A DNA stretch of 34,492 nucleotides from positions 1-34,492 of the forward strand of contig JAAYTZ010000059.1 in NCBI GenBank assembly GCA_012517965.1. Direction: 5' to 3'. The notes beneath the pieces are model-generated. The model saw only the letters and a program-made list of their open reading frames with translations. It ran no database searches and was not told the origin of the DNA. Both the position numbers and the translations under genes were made by a program. Positions within the stretch are counted from its first letter, which is position 1, and the number at the start of each line of letters is the position of its first letter. Positions 1 to 8,463 of the stretch are shown one piece after another. Source of the DNA: Propionibacterium sp. GTDB taxonomy: Bacteria; Actinomycetota; Actinomycetes; Propionibacteriales; Propionibacteriaceae.

Positions 1-1
1 C

Positions 2-100
2 CGCTTCTTCTGCTTCGAGACCCAGACCGACACCCGCACCGGCCTGGCAGAGGTGCCCGACTACGACCGCGAGCAGGGCAGCACCGCCACGCTGTTCTGA
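2..100 (+). CDS. C-terminal end of an unidentified protein (truncated by window edge)
   Basis: An open frame enters from the left edge and stops at TGA 98-100, leaving 32 residues that end in GSTATLF. The piece is polar and rich in Thr, Asp and Glu, with no membrane segment. I do not recognise the family. The next reading frame begins about 44 bases downstream on the same strand, so it is probably the first visible member of a small run with the two genes that follow. Confidence 0.45.
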   Translation, partial: RFFCFETQTDTRTGLAEVPDYDREQGSTATLF

Positions 101-143
101 GCGCCGGCCGCGACGCCGGAGGCCACGATCGCGACGGCTGGCC

Positions 144-455
144 GTGCTGGCGGCCCTGGCGGTGCCGGCGCTCGTGGCGACGGGGTGGCTGGCGGTCGGC
201 GGGCCACGGCCCGAGCCGACGGTGGCGATCTCGATCACCGGGAGCCGCGCCGGTGACCGGGTGACGTTCGCCTGGACGTGGGCCCCGCAGCGGGCGGGGG
301 ACACCTTCGAGGTACTCGTGCGGGGCCGCGTCGTGCCGCGGGCCGACGCGAGGCTCGACCTGGCCGCCGACGGGCGGCAGTGCATCCGGGTGCGGGTGCT
401 CGACGCCGCCGGGGTCCCGCGGGGCGGTTTCTCCGACGAGGGGTGCGCCGGATGA
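144..455 (+). CDS. Small protein with N-terminal membrane anchor or signal and a beta-rich domain
   Basis: About 103 residues. The N-terminus is a hydrophobic stretch (LAALAVPALVATGWLAVGG) that could be a signal or single anchor. The remainder alternates polar and hydrophobic residues and ends in a Cys-containing tail, which suggests a small fibronectin-III or Ig-like beta sandwich; this is a guess from pattern. The frame stays open upstream with an Arg-rich stretch and no ATG, GTG or TTG, so GTG 144 is chosen only because it is the first accepted start codon. GGAGG at 118-122 is too distant to support it well. The stop overlaps the next ATG in an ATGA arrangement, implying translational coupling. 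Confidence 0.5.
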   Translation: MLAALAVPALVATGWLAVGGPRPEPTVAISITGSRAGDRVTFAWTWAPQRAGDTFEVLVRGRVVPRADARLDLAADGRQCIRVRVLDAAGVPRGGFSDEGCAG

Positions 456-1171
456 TCCCCGCGCTGACCGTCGATTTCGTGGGCGAGGTGTACACCCCCG
501 CTCCGGACGGCACGTTCATGCTCGGGCGTGAGGCCGACCTCGTCCTCGACGCCGACAACGGGTTCCTGCACCGGCGGTTCCTGGCGCTCAGCGCGTCGGG
601 TGGGCTGTGGTGGCTGGCCAACGTCGGCGGGCGGCTCACCGCGACGGTCACGGACGCCGCCGGCACGCTGCAGGCCTGGCTGGCGCCGGGCGCGGCCCTC
701 CCGCTGGTCTTCGAGCACACGATCGTCTGGTTCACCGCCGGCGCGACCACCTACGAGGTGGACCTGCACCTCGCCGAATCGCCCTTCCAGCCCGTGCTCC
801 AGGTCCCCGCCGGGGACGGGTCGGCCACGATCGGCCGGCTCAGCCTCACCCCCGCCCAGAAGCTGCTGATCGTGGCGCTGTGCGAGGACGCCCTCCGGCG
901 CGGCAACCGGGGCCCGAGTTCCATCCCGACGTCCGCGGCGGCCGCGGCCCGCTTGGGGTGGCCGTTGACCCGGTTCAACCGGAAGCTGGACAACGTCTGC
1001 GACCGGCTGTCGACGCTCGGGGTCCGGGGACTGCACGGCGGCCCCTCGCGGCTGGCCTCGGACCGCAAGGCGCGGCTGGTGGAGTACGCGCTGTCGGCGC
1101 GAGTTGTGGTCCCGGCCGACCTGGCTCTGCTCGACGAGCCGGACGCCGGACGCGCCGCCGGTCGGGGGTAA
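452..1171 (+). CDS. FHA-like domain protein with C-terminal winged-helix-like region
   Basis: 239 residues from ATG 452, which overlaps the previous stop (ATGA); GAGGGG at 438-443 gives a ribosome site. Residues ~15-110 resemble a forkhead-associated beta sandwich: a GRE motif followed by Asp-rich turns and an HRRF stretch stand where FHA proteins have GR and SxxH. The fit is imperfect because the classic Ser and Asn phosphothreonine contacts are not clear. After about residue 130 comes a helical part (LTPAQKLLIVALCEDALRRG onward) with spacing like a winged helix-turn-helix. FHA domains bind phosphothreonine on partners of Ser/Thr kinases. The combination suggests a signalling adaptor or regulator, but the target is unknown. 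Stop is TAA 1169-1171. Confidence 0.5.
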   Translation: MIPALTVDFVGEVYTPAPDGTFMLGREADLVLDADNGFLHRRFLALSASGGLWWLANVGGRLTATVTDAAGTLQAWLAPGAALPLVFEHTIVWFTAGATTYEVDLHLAESPFQPVLQVPAGDGSATIGRLSLTPAQKLLIVALCEDALRRGNRGPSSIPTSAAAAARLGWPLTRFNRKLDNVCDRLSTLGVRGLHGGPSRLASDRKARLVEYALSARVVVPADLALLDEPDAGRAAGRG

Positions 1172-1231
1172 CGTCGGCGCCGCCGGCGTGCCATGCTGGC
1201 CCGTGACCGCCCGTTGAGGAGGGAGCCCCCC

Positions 1232-1975
1232 ATGACCGAGCCCCAGCAGCCCTACGAGCCCCCGGCCTGGGGCCCCCAGCAGGGCAATCAGCCGCCCGCG
1301 GGGCGTCCCGACTACGGGCAGCCTCCGGCGCAGCCGCAGCAGCCCTGGGGCCAGCAGCAGCCCTGGGGCCAGCAGCCGCCGCTGGCCCAGCCGCCGGGCT
1401 ACCAGCCGCCGGGCTACCAGCCTCCGGCGGCGCCGCAGGGCTACCAGCAGCCCACCTACGCCCAGTACGGTCCGAACGCGCCGACGCCGCCCGGGCGGGT
1501 CGAGCCGGGCGCGCCCTGGCAGCAGCCCGGACCCTGGCAGCCCGGCCAGGTGCCCGCGGTGGGCCCGACGGCCGGCGCCGGCGTCCGGCTCGCGGGGTAC
1601 CTGATCGACGCGGTGCTGCTGTCGATCTTCAACGGCATCATCAACGGCATCTTCCCCGGCCCGGTCACGTACTTCGGCGACGTGCCCATCCAGAGCCAGA
1701 GCACGATCGCGTCCCTGCTCACGCTGGTTCTGTCGCTGGTCTACTTCGCCTACCTGAACGGGCAGGGCCAGACGGTCGGGAAGCGCATCATGCGCACCAA
1801 GGTCGTGGACGCCGAGACCGGTCAGCCGATCGGCACCTCGCGAGCGGCCGTCCGGTGGGTGGTGCAGATGCTCATGTCGGTCCCGCTGATGCTGGGCTGG
1901 CTGAGCGTGCCGCTGAGCCCCGACACCCGCGGCTTCCACGACCGCGCCGCGAACGACAGGGTCATTCGGGTCTAG
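1232..1975 (+). CDS. RDD family membrane protein with Pro/Gln-rich N-terminus
   Basis: 247 residues. ATG 1232 is chosen over the in-frame ATG 1193 because GAGGAGGGA lies at 1216-1224. Residues 1-105 are a disordered cytoplasmic-type tract rich in Pro, Gln, Gly and Tyr with short repeats (QQPWGQ, PPGYQ). The RDD domain follows: AGVRLAGYLIDAVLLSIFNG carries the Arg and Asp signatures, a second hydrophobic segment lies at about 165-185, GQTVGKRIMRTKVVD is the conserved loop after it, and the last hydrophobic segment precedes GFHDRAAN. RDD proteins are three-helix membrane proteins of mostly unknown or transport-related role. The stop shares the palindrome CTAG with the convergent gene, a 4-base tail-to-tail overlap. 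Confidence 0.85.
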   Translation: MTEPQQPYEPPAWGPQQGNQPPAGRPDYGQPPAQPQQPWGQQQPWGQQPPLAQPPGYQPPGYQPPAAPQGYQQPTYAQYGPNAPTPPGRVEPGAPWQQPGPWQPGQVPAVGPTAGAGVRLAGYLIDAVLLSIFNGIINGIFPGPVTYFGDVPIQSQSTIASLLTLVLSLVYFAYLNGQGQTVGKRIMRTKVVDAETGQPIGTSRAAVRWVVQMLMSVPLMLGWLSVPLSPDTRGFHDRAANDRVIRV

Positions 1976-2682
1976 CCGGGCTCGCGGCGTCCGACCCAGG
2001 CGATGACCCGGTAGGTCACCGGCAGCAACGCGATCTCGACGAGGCACTTGAACAGCCAGCCGACCACGATGTAGTTGAGCAGTTCGGGCCAGGGGAGCGA
2101 GAAGCCGTCGAGCAACGCGGCCACCGGCCCGAACGCCACCAGGCAGAACACCACGGTGTCGGCGAGTTCGCCGACCAACGTCGAGGTGACCAGCCGGGCC
2201 CCCAGGCCGCGCCCCCGGGTGCGCCGCTTGAGCCACACCAGCACGTGGGCGTTGAGCAACTGTCCGGCCACGTACCCGGCCAGGCTGGCCAGCACGATCC
2301 GCGGCACGAACCCGAGGACGGCGTGCCAGGCGTCGGCGTACGGCCAGCTGGACGCCGGCGGCGCGGCGTCCACCAGCAGGAACGTGAGCGACATGAGGGC
2401 CGCCAGGACGAACCCGAGCGCGATCGCGCGGTGCGTGCGCCGCAACCCGTAGACCTCGGCGAGCACGTCGCCGAGGACGTAGGTCAGCGGGAACAGCAGG
2501 GCCCCGCCGTCGGTGATCACCGAGCCCACCAGCGGCAGGCCGCCGATCTCGATCAGCTTGGTGGCGGCCACGTTCGAGATCAGCAGCAGCCCGCAGAACA
2601 GGGCCAGGATCACGTCGTAGTGCCCGACTCCGACCCCGCCGAACCGGACGGCGCCGGAATCGGAGCTGGTTCCGGGGGTCAC
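1972..2682 (-). CDS. Queuosine precursor transporter, YhhQ/VUT family
   Basis: 236 residues from GTG 2682. It has about six hydrophobic segments and the family's features: LISNVAATKL in the first helix, TDGGALLFPLTYVLGDVLAEVYG in the second, and the C-terminal NYIVVGWLFKCLVEIALLP. In E. coli YhhQ imports the queuosine precursors preQ0/preQ1 for tRNA modification, so this gene suggests scavenging rather than de novo synthesis; no que genes lie in the window. The gene stands alone, convergent with the RDD gene and divergent from the DUF5709 gene. Confidence 0.88.
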   Translation of the reverse strand: MTPGTSSDSGAVRFGGVGVGHYDVILALFCGLLLISNVAATKLIEIGGLPLVGSVITDGGALLFPLTYVLGDVLAEVYGLRRTHRAIALGFVLAALMSLTFLLVDAAPPASSWPYADAWHAVLGFVPRIVLASLAGYVAGQLLNAHVLVWLKRRTRGRGLGARLVTSTLVGELADTVVFCLVAFGPVAALLDGFSLPWPELLNYIVVGWLFKCLVEIALLPVTYRVIAWVGRREPG

Positions 2683-2730
2683 GGGCGGCCATCGTAGCCG
2701 CGGGCCCCGACCCGTGGCAGGCTAGGGGGC

Positions 2731-3144
2731 ATGACCGAGATGAGCGACAGTGGCCCCGTGGAGGACGAGGACTTCCTCGAGCAGTTGCAGCCCGACGACA
2801 CGCTGATCGACCGCGGGGTCGACGACGTGCTCGACGAGGGCTACACCGCCCCCGAGAACTGGTCGGCTCTGCAGGGCTTCGGCAACACCCCGGCCGAGAT
2901 GCGCCAGGGGGAGACCCTCGAGCAGCGGGTCGCCCAGGAGGAGCCGGAGGTCGTCCGCGAGGAGGGCCCCTGGAACCCCGACAACGAGGACCGGGAGGTG
3001 GGCGGCAGGCGCGCCGGCCGGCTGGTGGACGCCCGCTCCGACGGCGAGGTCTTCGGCACCGACGTCGGCATCGACGGCGGTGCCGCCTCGGCCGAGGAGG
3101 CCGCCATGCACATCATCGAGCCCGAGGACGACGAGGACGAGTAA
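2731..3144 (+). CDS. DUF5709 domain protein
   Basis: 137 residues, strongly acidic (many Asp and Glu) and without membrane segments. It shows the pattern typical of the actinobacterial DUF5709 family: an N-terminal DTLIDRGVDDVLDEGYTAPE stretch, then the ETLEQRVAQEEPEV segment, and a tail ending in DVGIDGGAASAEEAAMHI plus acidic residues. Function is unknown. The ATG lies shortly downstream of a TAGGGG element (2723-2728) and has no obvious purine-rich ribosome site, so the transcript may be leaderless. It converges on the next gene. Confidence 0.85.
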   Translation: MTEMSDSGPVEDEDFLEQLQPDDTLIDRGVDDVLDEGYTAPENWSALQGFGNTPAEMRQGETLEQRVAQEEPEVVREEGPWNPDNEDREVGGRRAGRLVDARSDGEVFGTDVGIDGGAASAEEAAMHIIEPEDDEDE

Positions 3145-3183
3145 CGGCGGGCTGGCGATCGGGGACGCCGCGCGCAGGGCGGC

Positions 3184-4812
3184 TCAGACGGGCGCGGAGC
3201 GTGGGCCTGGGGTCGCAGTGTCGGGCCGATCGACCTCACCCGCCGAGCCGTGGGCGGTGGATGGCGAGGCCTCGAGGGCGGCCAGGTTCGGCCGGGCCGG
3301 GTGCTCGATCCCCATCGGCCCGGCGGCCATCGCCCGCAGCAGGTTGTCGGTCACGCCGCGGGCGAACGACACCGAAGCGGGCGTGAGACCGGTGCCGGCG
3401 GTGCGCGAAGCGAGCGCGTTGACCCACATCATCGTGCCGGTGGCGAACACCCCTGCCCCCGAGGCCGTCGTGTAGTAGGTCATGTCCGCGTACGTCCAGC
3501 CGACATCCTCGCAGCGCACCTTCGAGTGGGCCACCACCTCCAGCGACGGCGGGGTGCCGGCGATGGGGTAGGCACGGTCGATCTCGTCGCCGAGCAGCCC
3601 GGGAAACTCGTCTCCGGTGGCCGCCCCGGTGCCGCGAAACAGGAAGAAGTCGCCTTCTTCGACGCGCAGGGCGCCGCGGGCGGGGTAGCACTCGTACAGC
3701 ATTCCGGTGAGCGAGTTCTCCGGACGCGGCCAGGGCCGCGAGCGCCACCGGGTGGTGGTCTCGGGGCCCTGCACCGGATCCTGCCCGGAATCCTTGAAAC
3801 CGACCATCGTGCGGCCGGGACCCAGCGGGCCCTCCTCGAGGCGCACGCGCCAGTAGAGCGCGTTGGCGCCCAGAAAAGCCAGGTTGGCGCCGGCGTCGCG
3901 GGCCGCCTCCACGGCGTCCCGGAGCGACACCGGCCAGTACTCGTCGTGTCCTTCGCTGACGACCCCGCGAGCGTCGTCGAGGGTGCCGGGTCGCTGGGCG
4001 ACGTCCCACGTGGTCGTGTAGGCCAGGTCCAGGCCGAGCCGTTCGGCGTGCTGGACGACCGGCACCTCCCACTTGAAGACCTCCATCGCCCCGTTGCGGT
4101 CGTACGGACGGTCGAAGCTCACCCGGGCGCTGCGCGACCGGAACCGGCCGTCGGGCCCGAGGTACAGGCTGTAGCCGCCCCAGGCGTTGTACGCCTGGTA
4201 GCTGAGCACCGCCGACATGAGCACGAGGCGTCCGGCGCTGGAGCGTGAGCGGACCGTGAGCGGCACATAGCGCGTCTTACGGCCGGCCTGGGCGGACAGT
4301 TCCACCAGGTAGCTGCCCTCGGGCCAACCGACGGTGGGCAGCGTGGCGCTGGGCCGCCAATCGGTCGTGATCGTGCGATCGGCTGCCATCAGGGGCGGTC
4401 CCTGCTCGACCCCGGTCACGGGCACGGGCGACCGCCAGACCTCGCGCGCCCCCGCGCCGGAGTACCAGCCGAGGCGATAGGCGATCACGTCGAAATCGCC
4501 CACGCGCGACGTCGCGTACAGCGTGGCCGGTTCCCCCGGCTCCACGCTCACCTGGCCGAAGTAGCCGGCGAGTTCGCGGTCGGCGGCGTAGGTCGCCTCG
4601 GCCGCCTCCCACCCCGGTGTTCCCGGACGCTCGTTCTCGGCGGCCACCCAGCCGCGGCCCTCGGGCTGCCTGTCGACGGGGGACGCCGACGGTCCCGGCG
4701 CGGCGGGGGGACTGGCCGGGCCCGCGGGGGTGGCGGTGCAGGCGGCCAGCGCCCCGAGCACCAGCGCGGCGAGGAGGCGAGCCGGCGCGCGGCGTGCTCG
4801 ATCGCTTGTCAT
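3184..4812 (-). CDS. Lipoprotein with N,N-dimethylformamidase large-subunit-like domain
   Basis: 542 residues from ATG 4812. The N-terminus is a lipoprotein signal with lipobox LAAC and lipidated Cys25, then a Pro/Ala/Ser linker to about residue 55. The rest resembles the C-terminal region of the N,N-dimethylformamidase beta subunit and related surface proteins: SYQAYNAWGGYSLY, SFDRPY, a GHDEYWPVSLRDAVEAA motif and NLAFLGANALYWRVR, followed by a beta-rich end with TGTMMWVNA. In the characterised enzyme this fold hydrolyses dimethylformamide. A secreted lipidated copy with no small-subunit gene beside it may act on another amide or on a glycan, so substrate is unassigned. It stands alone between convergent and divergent neighbours. 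Confidence 0.75.
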   Translation of the reverse strand: MTSDRARRAPARLLAALVLGALAACTATPAGPASPPAAPGPSASPVDRQPEGRGWVAAENERPGTPGWEAAEATYAADRELAGYFGQVSVEPGEPATLYATSRVGDFDVIAYRLGWYSGAGAREVWRSPVPVTGVEQGPPLMAADRTITTDWRPSATLPTVGWPEGSYLVELSAQAGRKTRYVPLTVRSRSSAGRLVLMSAVLSYQAYNAWGGYSLYLGPDGRFRSRSARVSFDRPYDRNGAMEVFKWEVPVVQHAERLGLDLAYTTTWDVAQRPGTLDDARGVVSEGHDEYWPVSLRDAVEAARDAGANLAFLGANALYWRVRLEEGPLGPGRTMVGFKDSGQDPVQGPETTTRWRSRPWPRPENSLTGMLYECYPARGALRVEEGDFFLFRGTGAATGDEFPGLLGDEIDRAYPIAGTPPSLEVVAHSKVRCEDVGWTYADMTYYTTASGAGVFATGTMMWVNALASRTAGTGLTPASVSFARGVTDNLLRAMAAGPMGIEHPARPNLAALEASPSTAHGSAGEVDRPDTATPGPRSAPV

Positions 4813-4860
4813 CGTCCAAGGCCCCCGTGATCACCAGGCGGCAGGGCCGGGCGGCGCGCC

Positions 4861-4866
4861 TACACT
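4861..4866 (+). promoter_or_regulatory. Candidate -10 box (TACACT) for phoH-ybeY
   Basis: TACACT followed by GGGT fits the TAnnnT -10 pattern that recurs before several genes here. A start near 4873 would give a leader of about 30 bases with GAAGGGGAAG (4891-4900) before phoH. No convincing -35 box is visible. Confidence 0.4.
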
Positions 4867-4904
4867 GGGTGAGGTCAGGCTAGCCAATCCGAAGGGGAAG
4901 TCCA

Positions 4905-5915
4905 CTGACTCACAGCACGGAAGAGGGCGTCGCCACCCGGCGCGTCACGGTGCCGGCCTCGATCGGCATGGTCGGCGTGTTGGGCCCCCGGGACGAGTTC
5001 CTGCGGATCCTGGAGCGCGACCTGGACGCCGACATCCACGTCCGCGGCAACGAGGTGACCCTCACCGGCGATCCGCACGGCGTCGCGCGGGCCGCCGACG
5101 TGCTGACCGAACTGGTGACGATCGTCCGCACCGGCCAGGGACTCACCTCGGACGCCGTCGAGCGCGTCGTGCGGATGACCGGCGTCGAGGACGAGCCGGC
5201 GTCCACGGTGCTGACGCAGAACATCCTGTCGAACCGGGGCCGCACGATCCGGCCCAAGACGCTCAACCAGAAGCGCTACGTCGACGCGATCGATGCGCAC
5301 ACCGTCGTCTTCGGCATCGGCCCGGCCGGCACCGGCAAGACCTACCTGGCGATGGCGAAGGCCGTCCAGGCGCTGCAGGCCAAGCAGGTCAACCGCATCA
5401 TCATGACCCGCCCGGCCATCGAGGCCGGCGAGCGGCTGGGCTTCCTGCCCGGCACCCTCAGCGACAAGATCGACCCGTACCTGCGCCCCCTGTACGACGC
5501 CCTGCACGACATGGTCGATCCCGATTCGGTGCCCCGGCTGCTGACGGCCGGCACGATCGAGGTCGCCCCCCTGGCCTACATGCGCGGCCGCACCCTCAAC
5601 GACGCGTTCATCATCCTCGACGAGGCGCAGAACACCTCGATGGAACAGATGAAGATGTTCCTGACCCGGCTGGGGTTCAACTCCAAGATGGTGGTCACCG
5701 GCGACGTCACCCAGGTCGACCTGCCCAGCGGCATGAAGTCGGGCCTGCGCGAGGTGCCGCACATCCTGGACGGCGTCGAGGACATCGCGTTCTGCCGGCT
5801 GACCAGCCACGACGTGGTGCGGCACCGGCTCGTCGGCCGAATCGTCGCCGCCTACGATCGGTACGAGTCGGTGCTGCCCGAGGTTCGCCGCCCGCAGGAG
5901 AGGGGCCACGCATGA
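4905..5915 (+). CDS. phoH: PhoH family ATPase
   Basis: 336 residues if translation begins at CTG 4905, or 321 from GTG 4950. An N-terminal KH-like region (about 20-110) with the HVRGNEVTL stretch is followed by the PhoH ATPase domain: Walker A GPAGTGKT (139-146), [16 protein letters not shown], Walker B with DEAQ (239-242) and [10 protein letters not shown]. PhoH proteins are helicase-like RNA-associated ATPases. CTG 4905 has GAAGGGGAAG ending 4 bases before it and restores the usual N-terminal extension. The frame has no ATG, GTG or TTG between the stop at 4881 and GTG 4950, which itself lacks a ribosome site. The phoH-ybeY pair overlaps by ATGA, a widespread arrangement linked to RNA metabolism. 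Confidence 0.9.
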   Translation: MTHSTEEGVATRRVTVPASIGMVGVLGPRDEFLRILERDLDADIHVRGNEVTLTGDPHGVARAADVLTELVTIVRTGQGLTSDAVERVVRMTGVEDEPASTVLTQNILSNRGRTIRPKTLNQKRYVDAIDAHTVVFGIGPAGTGKTYLAMAKAVQALQAKQVNRIIMTRPAIEAGERLGFLPGTLSDKIDPYLRPLYDALHDMVDPDSVPRLLTAGTIEVAPLAYMRGRTLNDAFIILDEAQNTSMEQMKMFLTRLGFNSKMVVTGDVTQVDLPSGMKSGLREVPHILDGVEDIAFCRLTSHDVVRHRLVGRIVAAYDRYESVLPEVRRPQERGHA

Positions 5916-6370
5916 TCGATCTCAACAACGAGTCCGGCGTCGAGGTCGACGAGCAGCGGCTGATCGCGCTCGGCCGGTTCTGCCTCCAGGAGTTGCGGAT
6001 CCACCCGCAGGCCGAACTGTCGATCCTGCTGGTCGACGAGGACACGATGGCCGACTACCACCAGCGGTTCATGGGCCTGCCCGGCCCCACCGACGTCCTC
6101 AGCTTCCCGATGGACGAGCTGCGTCCCCCCGCCGACGACGAGGAGCCGCCGCAGGGCCTCCTCGGCGACATCGTGCTCTGCCCGGCGGTCACCGCCCGCC
6201 AGGCCGCCGAGGGCGGCCGGACGCCGGAGGCCGAGGCCGACTACCTGCTGGTGCACGGCCTGTTGCACCTGCTGGGCTTCGACCATGCCGAACCGGTCGA
6301 GGAGAAGGCCATGTTCGAGCTCAACGACGCCCTCATCGCCGCCTGGACGGCCCACCGCGCGGGCCGCTGA
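5912..6370 (+). CDS. ybeY: Endoribonuclease YbeY (rRNA maturation factor)
   Basis: 152 residues from ATG 5912, overlapping the phoH stop. It carries the single-zinc signature HGLLHLLGFDH at 115-125, with three His ligands and the usual H-x3-H-x5-H spacing. The PTDVLSFPMDEL segment and LGDIVLCPAV are also typical. YbeY acts in 16S rRNA 3' processing and ribosome quality control. Length is normal for the family. The coupling to phoH and the nearby position of era agree with the conserved phoH-ybeY-(CBS protein)-era order seen in many actinobacteria. Confidence 0.95.
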   Translation: MIDLNNESGVEVDEQRLIALGRFCLQELRIHPQAELSILLVDEDTMADYHQRFMGLPGPTDVLSFPMDELRPPADDEEPPQGLLGDIVLCPAVTARQAAEGGRTPEAEADYLLVHGLLHLLGFDHAEPVEEKAMFELNDALIAAWTAHRAGR

Positions 6371-6381
6371 GGGGCGGCGGC

Positions 6382-6996
6382 TCAGCCGAACCGTAGCCCC
6401 GTCGCCACCTGCTCGACGGCCCGCCGCCGCCCCTCGTCCGGCACCGGGGCCAGGACCATCACCACGGACTTCGGCGCGCGCATCGTCACGAACACCGTCG
6501 ACAGCGACCCGTCGGAGCCGCGCAGCGTGAGTTCGGTGCCGGGCAGGCCCCCCATGGTCACCGCCCGCCGGCCGGTCACGGTCGTGGTCGGGTCGGCGTC
6601 CAGGGCGGCGACGTAGAAGTCGAGGAACCCCGCCAGCGTCTGCTGACTGGCCGCCCACGTCTGCACGGTGATGCCGTGCTGGGCCGGGTTGCGCAGGTAG
6701 GCGACCAGCCGGGTGGGTCCGGCGGTCGGGACGTCGGTGACCAGACCCGTGGCGTCCAGGTAGCCCTCGGGCAGGGGGAGCACGATCCCGTCCCGCGTCA
6801 CCGTGCGGGGCGCCGCCGACGCGGACGCGGACGGCGCAGGGCGCGCCGTGGGCGTCCGGGCTGGACCCGACGGCGGGTCGGGCCAGCCGGTCGGCGGCAC
6901 CGTGGAGGGCGGTCGCACCACGGCGCAGCCGGCCAGGGCCACGGCCGTGCAGAGCGCGGCGAGGCCGGCGCCGAGACGGAGAGCGGGGACGGTCAC
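6382..6996 (-). CDS. Putative lipoprotein, unknown function
   Basis: 204 residues from GTG 6996, with an alternative GTG at 7005 adding three residues; neither has a clear ribosome site. The N-terminus is a lipoprotein signal with lipobox ALAGC and lipidated Cys24. A Pro/Thr/Ser/Ala linker runs to about residue 65, then comes a compact domain beginning TRDGIVLPLPEGYLDATGLV and ending EQVATGLRFG. The domain looks like a small alpha/beta fold of the LpqN/PsbP-like kind, which is a weak impression. It converges tail to tail with ybeY, 11 bases apart, and interrupts the phoH-ybeY to CBS-protein run. Confidence 0.7.
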   Translation of the reverse strand: MTVPALRLGAGLAALCTAVALAGCAVVRPPSTVPPTGWPDPPSGPARTPTARPAPSASASAAPRTVTRDGIVLPLPEGYLDATGLVTDVPTAGPTRLVAYLRNPAQHGITVQTWAASQQTLAGFLDFYVAALDADPTTTVTGRRAVTMGGLPGTELTLRGSDGSLSTVFVTMRAPKSVVMVLAPVPDEGRRRAVEQVATGLRFG

Positions 6997-7049
6997 GGCT
7001 GACACCGTACGCGGGACGCCGCCGGTGCCCCCCGCCCGACACGCCCGGC

Positions 7050-7055
7050 TAGACT
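7050..7055 (+). promoter_or_regulatory. Candidate -10 box (TAGACT) for the CBS membrane protein gene
   Basis: TAGACT is preceded by GGC and followed by GTCGCT. It lies about 40 bases upstream of the TTG start. No clear -35 hexamer is visible. The strand switch upstream means the downstream genes need a promoter here. Confidence 0.4.
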
Positions 7056-7095
7056 GTCGCTCCGTCCAGCCGCCGCGGGAGATGAGCGCACCCTG

Positions 7096-8430
7096 TTGTC
7101 GCAAGCCAATGTGATCGAGATCGTCGTCGCCGTCGTCTGCGTCCTGCTCGCGAGCCTCATGACGGCGGGGGAGGCCGCACTGCAGGCGTTCTCCCGCCCC
7201 CGCGCCGAGGCGCTCGCCAAGGAGCGCGGGTCGCGGGCCGCGGGCCGGCTCGTGGAGATCATGCAGGACAAGGCCCCCTACCTGAACACGTCGCTGTTCG
7301 TTCGGGTGCTCCTCGAGGTGCTCGCCATCGTCCTGGTCACCATCGTCGTCACCGACCACATCGAGGACGCCGCCTGGCAGGTCGCCTGGTCGGCGGGCGT
7401 GATGGTGGTCGTCTCCTTCATCCTCCTCGGGGTCGCCCCCCGGACCATGGGGCGGCAGCACGCCGATGCCGTCGCGCTCGCGGCGTCCGGGCCCCTGTCG
7501 CTGCTCACCACGGTCCTGGGCCCGATCCCCCAGGTCATGATCGTCATCGGCAACATGATCACGCCCGGCCGCGGCTACGCCGACGGGCCGTTCACGTCCG
7601 AGGCCGAGCTGCGCGAGCTGCTCGACCGCGCGGGGGAGTCGGACCTGATCGAGGACGACGAGCGGAAGATGATCCACTCGGTGTTCGACCTGGGCGACAC
7701 GATCGTCAAGGAGGTCATGGTCCCGCGCACCTCGATGGTGTACGTCGAGCAGGGCAAGACGCTGCGGCAGGGCCTGTCGCTGGCGTTGCGGTCGGGGTTC
7801 TCCCGCATCCCCGTCATCGGCGAGGACCTCGACGACGTGCTGGGCATCTTCTATCTCAAGGACGCGATCCGGCGCACCTACGACCACCCGCGCGCCGAGG
7901 CGACCGAGACCGTGGAGTCGGTCATGCGGCCCCCGGTGTTCGTGCCCGACAGCAAGCCGGTCGACGAACTGCTGCGCGAGCTGCAACTCACCCACACCCA
8001 CGTCGTCATCGTCGTCGACGAGTTCGGCGGGACGGCCGGGCTGGCGACCATCGAGGACATCCTGGAGGAGATCGTCGGCGAGATCGTCGACGAGTACGAC
8101 GCCAACGAGGTGCCCCCGTACGTCAAGCTCGACGAGGACCGTTACCGCGTGTCGTCCCGGCTGGCCCTGGACGACCTGGGGGACCTGTTCGACCTGGAGC
8201 TCGACGACGACGACGTCGACACCGTGCTGGGGCTGATGGCCAAGGAACTCAACAAGGTGCCCATCCCCGGCACCGTGGTGGAGTGGGGCGGCCTGGAACT
8301 CACCGCCGAGCGGGCGTCCGGACGCCGCAACAGCGTGCAGACCGTGCTGGCGACGCGCATCCGCCGCCCGGAGGCCGAGCCGGGCGCCGAGGGCACGGAG
8401 GCGTCCGCGGACGGCGAGCCGGCGACCTGA
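7096..8430 (+). CDS. CNNM/HlyC-CorC family membrane protein with paired CBS domains
   Basis: 444 residues from TTG 7096, with GGGAG about 15 bases upstream. Order: a CNNM-type membrane region (about 1-160) with the first helix at 5-25 and further hydrophobic segments at about 75-95, 100-120 and 135-155; an acidic linker; two CBS motifs (about 200-335: VMVPRTSMVYVEQ, then VMRPPVFVPDSKPVDELL and VVDEFGGTAGLATIEDILEE); and a C-terminal CorC/HlyC domain (about 345-425). Relatives are cation (Mg2+/Co2+) transporters or their regulators, and the name hemolysin is historical. An Ala/Glu-rich tail ends the protein. It sits directly upstream of era. Confidence 0.9.
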   Translation: MSQANVIEIVVAVVCVLLASLMTAGEAALQAFSRPRAEALAKERGSRAAGRLVEIMQDKAPYLNTSLFVRVLLEVLAIVLVTIVVTDHIEDAAWQVAWSAGVMVVVSFILLGVAPRTMGRQHADAVALAASGPLSLLTTVLGPIPQVMIVIGNMITPGRGYADGPFTSEAELRELLDRAGESDLIEDDERKMIHSVFDLGDTIVKEVMVPRTSMVYVEQGKTLRQGLSLALRSGFSRIPVIGEDLDDVLGIFYLKDAIRRTYDHPRAEATETVESVMRPPVFVPDSKPVDELLRELQLTHTHVVIVVDEFGGTAGLATIEDILEEIVGEIVDEYDANEVPPYVKLDEDRYRVSSRLALDDLGDLFDLELDDDDVDTVLGLMAKELNKVPIPGTVVEWGGLELTAERASGRRNSVQTVLATRIRRPEAEPGAEGTEASADGEPAT

Positions 8431-8463
8431 CCCCGGCGCCGCGCCCGGCCGGACGCCCCGGGG

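Noticed and set aside
8431-8460. CCCCGG/CCGGGG inverted repeat before era as a terminator
   Set aside because: Only six paired bases with a long GC-rich loop; such matches are common by chance at this base composition.
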